Part shown: positions 56,201-64,000 of the stretch, one piece after another
Layout of the letters: every line of letters starts with the position of its first letter
How positions within the stretch are numbered: position 1 is the first letter of the stretch
Assembly: GCF_002099425.1 (NCBI RefSeq)
Contig: NW_018343969.1
Coordinates: 3,372,001-3,436,000 of the forward strand
Length of the DNA stretch: 64,000 nucleotides
Direction: 5' to 3'
DNA from: Phascolarctos cinereus
Lineage: Eukaryota; Chordata; Mammalia; Diprotodontia; Phascolarctidae
Notes under the pieces: model-generated
Databases searched by the model: none
What the model saw: only the letters and a program-made list of their open reading frames with translations
Told to the model about the DNA's origin: nothing
Made by a program: the position numbers and the translations under genes

Positions 56201-56377
56201 CAGGGGTTTTTAGACTGGAGTCTATGAACTTTTAAAATACATTTTCTACTAACCATATTTCAATATAATGAATATATTTAATTTTCTGCATTTTAAAACC
56301 TTAACATGGAAAGGTATACACAGATCTCACCAAACTGCTAGAGGGGTCCATGACACCAAAAAAGTGAAGAAGCCTGG
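56201..56377. mobile_element. hAT-type DNA transposon relic with exact 8-bp duplication
   Basis: Starts 'caggggtttttagactggag', contains 'aggggtccatgacaccaaaa' and ends 'gaagaagcctgg'. 'gcctaaaa' lies on both sides (56193-56200 and 56378-56385), the 8-bp duplication typical of hAT. It is about 177 bp with no ORF and is unrelated to the 1759/4083/48288 family. Confidence 0.75.
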
Positions 56378-56385
56378 GCCTAAAA

Positions 56386-56784
56386 AAAATCCCAATGATT
56401 CTACAAGAAATTAGGCAATAGGAATATATTCCTTATTTCAGTTTCTTTTATCATGGGAATCTAATTCCAGGGAGATTATGCATGTATTAGAGTAGTATCT
56501 CCTCAGGGACCACATGCCCAAGAGGAACTTGACCCCAAAATATGAGGTCCCAGAGGACAGCTATTCGGAGTTCTCACATAAGTTTAGTTAGGTGTGACAT
56601 GTAAATTTATTGGGCAGGTAGGGTTGGAGTCAGGGTTTCCATATATAATTAATGTATTTTAACAGAGCTGCCCCTTAACTGAAGTCACAGAAGCTGAGAC
56701 AGGTAAAAATTACTACACGTCAAGGTAACTCACTCTACTCTCAATAAGAACTGTTTAAGACTGGTTGAAATATCTCTGGTAATA
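56386..56784. other. unassigned sequence
   Basis: No recognised repeat or ORF. Confidence 0.35.
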
Positions 56785-57012
56785 ACTATATGGGTGGTGC
56801 AGTGGATAGAGTGCAAGGCTTGGAGTCAAGAAAACTCTTCTTGAGTTCAAATCTGATCTCAGACACTTACTAGCTGTGTGAACTTGGGCAAGTCACTTAA
56901 CCCTGTTTGCTTCAATTTCCTCATCTGTTATCCCCAATCTAGTATCTTTGTCAAGAAAACTCCAAATGGGGTCACAAAGAGTCAGACACAACTGAAATGA
57001 AAAGACAGCAGT
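56785..57012 (+). repeat. marsupial tRNA-derived SINE, long form, sense
   Basis: Shows 'gggtggtgcagtggatagag', 'cttgagttcaaatctgatct', 'gaacttgggcaagtcactta', 'aatggggtcacaaagagtca' and 'gacacaactgaaatgaaaag'. There is a small internal deletion. Confidence 0.85.
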
Positions 57013-57064
57013 AGCAAACATTGGCAAAGAATCTGGTTAACTTGCACATGGGGCTCTGGAAAGT

Positions 57065-57096
<32 letters not shown>
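57065..57096. repeat. (GTT)n microsatellite
   Basis: About 32 bp of GTT. Confidence 0.9.
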
Positions 57097-57097
<1 letters not shown>

Positions 57098-57239
57098 TGT
57101 CTTGTTTTTATCCTTTCCTAGAGTCTTCATGAAGATCTGCTTTGGTGTAGCTGTCTACTGGTCAGGCTTCTTGCAGAGCAAGGCATCTCTCTACAAAAGT
57201 TCATGTACTTGGGCTGGGCTTGCTAGGTCAAGCTACTTA

Positions 57240-57660
57240 GCTTCTGCCCTGTAATCTTCTACACTTTTCAGGGTTCACAATATGGTAGTCCAGCCATCTT
57301 AAAGTTGCTTTTTTGGTTACTTCTTGACTTGTGTGGTTATACCTACCAGCTCTGACCAACTCCACTACTGACTCTTTAGATCTGTTCATAGATGGTGCCT
57401 GTGATATGGTCTCAGCATCTTCCCAATTCACATGGTTGCCTGGCAGTAACAAGGGGAGGAGAAAAAAAGAAACTCCCCCAAAAAACTCAAACTGGAATCC
57501 TGATCTACTGAACTCACTCCTCTGGACTTGGAAACTGCTGAAATGCTTCAGTTATTTAAAGCTCCCAGAGTCATAGTTTGCCTGTTTTGGTCAGTCAATA
57601 AAACTCTGTTTGCCTTCTTGACCCAAGGGGCTTTACACAATTTTTTGTCCGCTTTAGCAA
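57240..57660 (+). mobile_element. possible solitary LTR fossil
   Basis: The right part has a TATA-like 'cttcagttatttaaagctcc' (about 57546-57565) followed some 40 bp later by 'gtcaataaaactctgtttgc' (about 57594-57613), the spacing and polyadenylation signal of retroviral LTRs. No internal region, primer-binding site or target duplication was recognised, so family and ends are uncertain. It looks old and broken. Confidence 0.35.
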
Positions 57661-57674
57661 TTTTCAGGGAACAA

Positions 57675-57875
57675 AGTGAAAGCTCAGAGTTGTTTTAATT
57701 TTCATTTCTCTTATGATTGGTTATTTATAGGATGTTTTCTAATGGTAATTAATAGCTTGCAATTCTTTTTAAAAACTGTCTGCTGATACTCTTCTACCAC
57801 TTATGTATTGGAGATTGGCCCTTGTTCCTATGTATTTGTGTCAGTGAGTGGCCTTTATTGGGAATGTGAGCCAAG
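57675..57875 (-). mobile_element. L1 3' region, antisense, first part
   Basis: 'agagttgttttaattttcat', 'ttctcttatgattggttatt' and 'agtggcctttattgggaatg' follow the antisense of the marsupial L1 3' end. It continues beyond the unknown block at about 58945. Confidence 0.65.
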
Positions 57876-58944
57876 AGGTAGCCTGGAAACATCTAGGCAG
57901 TCCAAAAACATGATTACACTTATTGCTTGGGCATTTGAGAGATAAGAAACTTCCTGGCTGCTTCTTGCCAAGTAGTGGACCAGTCCAGAGAGGACTAAGC
58001 ATTTTAGTTATGATGTGGAAGATGCTATTTGTTCCAGTGATAAAGATGTGGGCATCTGTTAAAACAAGTGACAGCTTCTTGACAGTCCTGTCGGTTGCAA
58101 CTCTCACTTGAGGAAAATAGTGAGACATTTGATTAGTTGTCAGTGCAAGAATAAGATCAGTACTCTTTCCTTCAACCCCAAGTTATAGAGCATGGACTCA
58201 GTTAGGCAAACATGTGACTGAGTCTTTGGTTCCCCATCCCATTTTATTTTATTTTTTTGAGTGGTGAAGGATCACCATTCTCAGTGTCCATAACAGAAGA
58301 TGATCTTGTAAATCTGAGAGATCCAGCTGCCTGTAGCAGTGTGAGGAATAGCTGGTTGCAGCAGATTCAAGAGTAGTTGATTTTTCAAGTGACTGAGTAA
58401 AAAGTTCAGAGGAGGTTCAGGGATATAATGAAGTTTTAGGAAAAACTAGAGTCAAAATATAGAATGCCTATTCAAATATCCTACACAATGCTTTAAGTTG
58501 TAATGAAGTTTGAGTACCATTCTTCTAGCAGATTGCAACAGTAGTTATATTACATCACTGAACCCTGATTTAAGTTTAAGTTTGTACAAATACACACTTT
58601 TTGAGTGTCCTATGTTTAACATTCCTTTTGTGTGTAAGAATAGTTACCTGCTCCAGGACTGATTCATATAGGATATTGAGAACCTTTTTACTATCACCAT
58701 TTTGGGGAGACTCTATACATTAGTCATAAGTAATGTTACCCCTGTGACTCAACAAGGGGGGAGGGATTTAATCATTCATTGAGTATAATAACAAGAAGCC
58801 TAAAGTCTCTTAATAGAGATAAGCTTTCCTTTACTTAACTCAATGCTAACACATGCCTGGGCACAAGAAAAAAAAAAAAGATTTAGGCACAGTGTGCCCA
58901 GCCACTGTGGTGGTGACCCAGCAGTAGGTCCTCAAAGGTAGAAA
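57876..58944. other. unidentified ~1.07-kb block inside an L1 relic
   Basis: Separates two parts of one antisense L1. It contains a poly(A) run at 58867-58880 and a 95-codon minus-strand frame (57841-58128, overlapping the L1 edge). No known domain, repeat family or terminal repeats were recognised. It may be an inserted retrocopy or an unknown repeat. Confidence 0.4.
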
Positions 58945-59800
58945 TATATGTCTTGTTTATCAAATGTTTTTGGTGATATTTGATGCAAATAATTTTCCTA
59001 CTTGACAGTTTTCTTTCTTATTCTATCTTCATTGATTTTATTCAAGTATAACCTTGGGAATTTTATGAATATCTCATTGCCCATTGGTCTTTTATGATCT
59101 TCTGGATACTGTTTAGTTAAGAATTTGGCTCCCAGCCAGGGGAAAGAAAAGTGCCTTTTTTTGCTCTTTTTTTTTTAAATGAAAGGACCCTTTATTTTTA
59201 GGTCAAGTATTCATTCAGAGCTCATTTTGGTACACAGTATTAGATGCTAGTCTAAATTCAATTTCTACCAAACTGCTTTCTAATTTCCTCAGCAGTTATT
59301 ATACAGTCTTTCCCCTTTAATTAATATTTTTGGGTTTATCAAACACGGAGCTACTCTTTTGAATAGTACCTGTTTCTTATCTAATATCATCTATTTTTAA
59401 CCAATCTTTTTGGTGATTACTTCTTTATAATACAGTTAATGCTATGTCCTCTTCATTTCTATTTATCTTCTTCTTTATTTCCCTTGAGATTTTAGACTGT
59501 CTTTCAAAAATTATTTCAGAATTTTATTTTATTTAAATCTATACATTGAACCCTTGGCAATTTGATTAGTATTTTGCTAAATCTATAAATTAATTTATAT
59601 AGTATGGTCAATTTTATTATATTGGTGTGTCCAAGCCATTAGCTCCAATGACTCTCCAAGTATTCAAATCTTCATTTCTGAAAAAGATAAGTTGTTCTGT
59701 TGTTCTTGTATGGTTTTTATGTAAATCTTGCACATGTCTAGGGAAAATAACTATTAGGCATTTTCAAAGAAATATATCTTCCTGTTCTGTCCTAGACTAC
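58945..59800 (-). mobile_element. L1 3' region and ORF2 end, antisense, second part
   Basis: Order: 'gatgcaaataattttcctac', 'ttcattgattttattcaagt', 'aatttctaccaaactgcttt', 'ttgggtttatcaaacacgga', 'cccttgagattttagactgt', 'aaattaatttatatagtatg'. This parallels the relic at 15843-16500, so both are independent copies of related L1s. Confidence 0.75.
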
Positions 59801-59957
59801 ACCTGAAAGGTTCATTGGAAAATTGAGCCTAGAAAAAAAACCTTTAATGCTTGCATTTATTATATAACCATCCTTCTTTGTATCATGTCTGTTAAATATA
59901 TAATATATATTGAAATGTTAAGTGGTAGGAGGAAAGTTTAATTAATTGAACTTTATT

Positions 59958-60113
59958 GAAGTATTTTTGTTTTGTTTTGTTTTTGGCTAGGCAATGGAGT
60001 TAAGTGACTTGCCCAGGTTCACACAGCTAGTAAGTATTATGTGTCTGAGGCTGGATTTGAACTCAGGTCCTCCTGAATCCAGTGCTCTATCCACTCTGCC
60101 ACCCAGCTGCCCC
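59958..60113 (-). mobile_element. short tRNA-derived SINE, antisense
   Basis: T-rich tail then 'gcaatggagttaagtgactt', 'gcccaggttcacacagctag', 'ggctggatttgaactcaggt', 'gtgctctatccactctgcca', 'cccagctgcccc'. The flanks 'taattaattgaactttatt' (from about 59939) and 'taatgaattgaaaattatt' (from 60114) look like a slightly diverged target duplication. Confidence 0.85.
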
Positions 60114-60129
60114 TAATGAATTGAAAATT

Positions 60130-60927
60130 ATTAATGAACAAATTATGATTTTTTAAACACCCTTAATCACATCTGTTAAACAATCATTGCAGCATATTAT
60201 TCATTTGTCCATCAAAACAATCTAAAATCTTGAGCTATCTGGTATCCACTACCATTTATGTCCCACAGAAAACAAAATTCCTGTCCTCCTCCACAGTTTC
60301 AGAGAGCTGTTCTAAGTTTGGAACTTTTCTTAATACATCACTGTGCTCAGTATAGTCCTGTGGGAGGTATGGAGGAAGACAGGAATTTGGCCAGGGAAAT
60401 TGAAGTACATAAAAACAAGTCTTGTGATATGGCTGAAGAACACTGGGGAAAAAAATAGGTTTGTAAACCAGGGCTTAGAAATGTTCCAGTAATGTCCTGA
60501 TGAGTTCACACCTACTGTCTGCACTCAATTTAAAGATACAGACCTTTTTCACTTCAAAATTGAATTGAGGAATTAGAATTTGGAAATGCATGCTATTCTT
60601 TTCACTTGATATGCCAGAACTGAAAATGAACATCTATGGTTTGTTTTTGTTTTATTTCTTTTTGCTCCAGTAGTAGCCTTGTAATGAATATCATTAATAA
60701 TACAGTAGAGTGCTGGTTTTGGAGTGTATAATTTATACTTCATAAACGGTCTTAAAGATAGCATGCCTTTTCTGCACATAGTTGCAATGTTTCAGGTAAC
60801 ATGGTTTGTATCAAAGTGCATCTGGATTCATCTAAGAGTGAGCTGTATTGCAACAGAATTCAACTGTACTAGCAAAAATAACTTTTAAGAAGAAAAAATT
60901 ATTAAAGGTAGAGTGTTCTTGTGAATA
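60130..60927. other. unassigned sequence
   Basis: No recognised repeat. Frames of 64-68 codons without motif. Confidence 0.35.
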
Positions 60928-61145
60928 TTGGACTATCTTTGGATTCAGGAAGACCTAAGCTCCAGTCCTATCTCTGACATGTGTCATATTTAATATTCAT
61001 GAAAATCCACTTAACCTTTCAGTGTTCTAGGCAACTATTTAAAACTATAAGGTACAGATGAGTTGCAATCTTCCTCATTAGAACTAATTTACATGACAGG
61101 AATCCCTACTCTGATGAAATCAAATATCCAGATTTACTCTCCCTT
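60928..61145 (+). repeat. tRNA-type SINE with tail module, sense
   Basis: 'ggattcaggaagacctaagc', 'ctccagtcctatctctgaca', 'gtgttctaggcaactattta', 'ggaatccctactctgatgaa'. Same family as 31215. Confidence 0.65.
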
Positions 61146-61441
61146 TCCACCCTCACCTATTACCCCAAATGGACAAATATTCTCTCCAGGTTAGAAGAAA
61201 ATTTCTCATTTATTTGAGGTGAATAGCCTCTTCTGAAAAATAGACTTTCAGGGAAATTTGTCATTAGATTGGAAGAGGAAATTAATTTCCAATAGGTAAA
61301 AATTAAGTGGAAATCACCTCCATATATTTCTGCACTGGTGTCAAAGATTTCAAAATAAATAGATAACAAAATGTAATATTCCAGGTAATTCAAAATAGAT
61401 TGGATCAAATCCTCAGCAAGTTGCTCAACCATCTAATTTAC

Positions 61442-61445
<4 letters not shown>
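61146..61445. other. unassigned sequence
   Basis: A 90-codon minus-strand frame (61160-61432) has no motif. Confidence 0.35.

Positions 61446-61517
<72 letters not shown>
61446..61517. repeat. (GA)n microsatellite
   Basis: 72 bp of uninterrupted AG/GA. Confidence 0.95.
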
Positions 61518-61520
<3 letters not shown>

Positions 61521-61984
61521 ACAAATTGAAGTGAAGGAGGAATGACAAGAAAGTAAGAAGTTTAAAGATTCAATAAAACCAATTCTATTTTAAAATTTTG
61601 TGAGTGTGAACAATGTTTTCAAACTAAAAAATGGTTTCTAAAGTTTTCAGGAAAAGTTGACAATAGTTTAGAGGAAAAAAAATAAAGGCCTAATTGAATG
61701 ATTTTGTTGAGGAACCAATGTACCAAAGGCATTCACAGAAGGTTACTTGGAGAGTTGGACTGGGTATTCATGAATTGTCAAGTCAGTCTGTAATCTGTAA
61801 AGGGAGACATTTCCTTCCTAGGAAGCAAAGATTTATAATAAAGAGGATCTGACTTTGGAAATATAATCTTGTTAATACAGACAATGAATCGCATTTGGCT
61901 GGTCTTTAATGGTAATTAACATGTATTTTGAGATAATAACCTCCTAATTTTTGTTGAAGGCACCACAATTCTTGGAGTCACAAA
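61518..61984. other. unassigned sequence
   Basis: No recognised repeat or ORF. Confidence 0.35.
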
Positions 61985-62240
61985 GATTTACGATCTAGAA
62001 TCCAAACTCTACTCACCATTCGAAGGTCCTTTCCAGCTTTCTCTCTTGATTCCACCTCCTCAACATCTATAGCTTTGTACTCACATCCCAAGCACCCTTG
62101 TTCAGGCTCTCATTACCTCTCACCTAGACTACCAGAGCAGCCTCTTAATTTATCTCCCTGGATCCAGTCTCTTTGTTTCTCCAATCCAGCCTCTATATAG
62201 CTATCATACCTATGTTGCTAAATTCAGTCTGACCATGAGT
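61985..62240 (+). mobile_element. L2 LINE fragment
   Basis: 'agcacccttgttcaggctct', 'cattacctctcacctagact', 'accagagcagcctcttaatt', 'tctccaatccagcctctata' follow the L2 3' region. No tail is present. Confidence 0.7.
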
Positions 62241-62384
62241 AGAACTTGAATCTGATCACTGGATCTGTATCCACACTATGATGAGGCACTGAAGAAAGAC
62301 TACATTTGAAGACTGCTTTTTTAAGCTTAAGGAATAGCAGTTTACTATAATAATATATAGTACAAAATTGTTTATTAATACAAC

Positions 62385-64000
62385 AAGCAGAAAGAAATTA
62401 TTAAGAAGTTGAAAGAGATAAAACACTTGACTCCATACATTAAAATAAAAGGAAAACTTCTTGGTGTTATAATTCTTGGGATAACAGGATTAGAGATAGA
62501 AGGGATCTATGAGGTTAACAAAACAGAATGTAAGAAAACTATTGAATTAATAAATAAAATTAGAAGTTGGTTTTATGAAAAAACAATAAAATAAACTATT
62601 GGTTAATATGATCAAAAAGAAAAGAGAAGAAAACCAAATTACTAGTATCAAAAATGAGATGAAACCAAAGCAATTATTAGGAGTTACTTTGCCCTATTAT
62701 ATACCAATAAATCTGTAATTTAAGTGAAATGGAAGACTATTTACAAAAAATAAAAACTATCTAAATTAACAAAAGAAGAAATATAATATCTAAATAAATC
62801 TATTTTAGAAAAAGAAATTTAATAGGCCATAAGTGAACTTCCAAAAAAGGGGGAGGGGGAATCAGGTGATCAGATGGATTTTCAACTGAATTCTACTAAA
62901 CATTTAAAGATCAATTAATTCTAATGTATTATTTGGAATAATAGGCAAAGAAGGAATTCTATCAAAATGCTTTTATGGAATAAATATGTTGATGATACCT
63001 ACACTAGGAAGAGAAAAAAAGAAAAAGAAATCCATAGACCAATGCAATTAATGAATATGAATGCAAAAAAAATCTAAATAAAAAACAAGCCAGGAGACTA
63101 CAATATATCACAAAGATTATACATGGTGATCAAGTGGGATTTATACCAGGAATTCAAGAAAGGTTTAACAAAAGGTAAACTATTAACATAATTGATTATA
63201 TCAATAACAAAATTAACAAAAATTATATGATCATATCAATAGATGCAGAAAAAAAAGCTCTTGACAAAATACAACACTCATTCCTATTAAAAACATTCAA
63301 AAGCATAGGTATAAATGGATTTTTCCTTAAAATGGTAAGAAGCATCTACCTAAAACCATCAGTAAGCATTATTTACGAAGGGGACAAGCTAAATGCCTTT
63401 CAAATAAGATCAGGAGTGAAACAAGGATTCCCATTATCTTCAATATTATCAATATTGTATTAGAATTGTTAGAAATAGTAATAAGAGAAGAAAAAGAAAT
63501 TGAAGGAATCAGAATGGGCAATGAGGTATTAAAACTATCATATTTTGCAGAAAGTATGATATACCCAGAAAATCCTAGAGATTCAACTAAAAACTTAGCT
63601 AGAATAATTAATAAGCTTGGCAAAGTAGCTGGATATAAAATAAACCCACATAAATCATTTGCATTTCTATCACCAACAAATCCCTGAAAGAAGAGGTAGC
63701 AAGACATACACCATTTAAAATAACTGTAGACTGTATAAAATACCTGGCAGTATACCTGCCAAGACAAACCCAAGAACTATACGAACATAATTATAAAACA
63801 TTTTTTATACAAATAAAGTCAGATTTAAATAATTGGAGAAATATCAGTTGCTCACAGTTGGATGAAGCCAATGTAATAAAAATGACAATCCTACCTAAAT
63901 TAATCTACTTATTCAATACCATCCTAATTAAATTTCCATATATATATATGTAATTGAGATAGAAAAAAATAATGCTTGGAAGAACAAAAGGTCAAGAATA
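62385..64000 (+). pseudogene. L1 ORF2 relic, linker and reverse transcriptase, open at the window end
   Basis: Encodes pieces of L1 ORF2 in order: KKTIELINKIRSWFYEKT (62530-62590), a LPKK..GPDGFS-type block near 62840, HGDQVGFIPGIQERF (63120-63165), MIISIDAEKKALDKIQHSFL LKTFKSIGI (63227-63315), then SGVKQGFPLSS (63410-63440) and LSYFAES (63535-63555), where the FADD catalytic box has become FAES. GYKINPHKSFAFL and LNNWRNISC-type stretches follow. The 5' part (endonuclease) is missing and the frame is split by stops. It likely continues past 64000. Confidence 0.9.

Noticed and set aside
57841-58128. AATAAA on the minus strand near 57860, considered as the 3' end of an inserted retrocopy
   Set aside because: The motif falls in sequence that still fits the L1 3' end, so it does not mark the end of the unknown insert.

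Overview
The window looks like gene-poor intergenic (or deep intronic) DNA from a marsupial. The organism call rests on repeats: many copies of the tRNA-derived marsupial SINE that opens with 'gggcagctaggtggc' and carries Pol III A- and B-box-like motifs, L2/MIR/CR1 relics of the mammalian type, RTE LINE pieces, and L1 pieces that read like marsupial L1. The near-intact short SINEs resemble those of Australian marsupials, but I cannot fix the species. I found no convincing host protein-coding exon, rRNA, functional tRNA or CRISPR array. The open frames in the window are short and are explained by repeats, microsatellites or chance. Family assignments come from remembered consensus sequences, not from a search.

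Layout. 0-9 kb: MIR-type and tRNA-type SINEs in tandem or nested order, and two copies of one ~240-255 bp hAT-like DNA transposon (1759-1996 and 4083-4337). 9.7-10.0 kb: a duplicated, nearly palindromic dinucleotide/tetranucleotide repeat. 10-15 kb: two SINEs, then a run of CR1-clade LINE relics (L2, CR1/L3, L2 again) interrupted by an RTE-tailed SINE with an exact 12-bp target duplication, then a minus-strand RTE piece. 15.8-17.0 kb: an old minus-strand L1 ORF2/3' fragment. 18.04-21.13 kb: the best element of the window, a full-length-looking minus-strand L1 derivative with 5'UTR, ORF1 and 3'UTR but no ORF2 (a HAL1-like 'half LINE'), flanked by an 18-bp target duplication matching at 15 of 18 positions. 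Its 5'UTR contains an inverted second copy of ~165 bp of ORF1.

21-44 kb: sparse repeats (L2 tails, MIRs, SINEs with clear target duplications at 27.85, 32.1 and 35.9 kb, a plus-strand L1 3' end, a CR1 3' end, two more DNA transposon or ancient-repeat relics, long microsatellites) separated by unassigned sequence that may be single copy. 44.6-46.3 kb: an L1 with its endonuclease and linker joined to its 3' end and no reverse transcriptase. 48.3-49.3 kb: a third copy of the hAT-like element next to an RTE endonuclease fragment. 52.5 kb: a short L1 reverse transcriptase relic that keeps the DD pair. 56.2 kb: another hAT-like element with an exact 8-bp duplication. 57.2-59.8 kb: a possible LTR fossil, then a minus-strand L1 3' region split by ~1.07 kb of unknown sequence. 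62.4-64.0 kb: a plus-strand L1 ORF2 (linker and reverse transcriptase) that runs off the window end.

There is no gene system acting together here. The biology is layered retroposition by L1, RTE, L2/CR1 and SINEs over a quiet background. The most unusual items are the ORF2-less L1 with its internal inverted ORF1 copy, an exact 39-nt repeat shared by two sites 2.3 kb apart, and several unidentified insertions inside older repeats.
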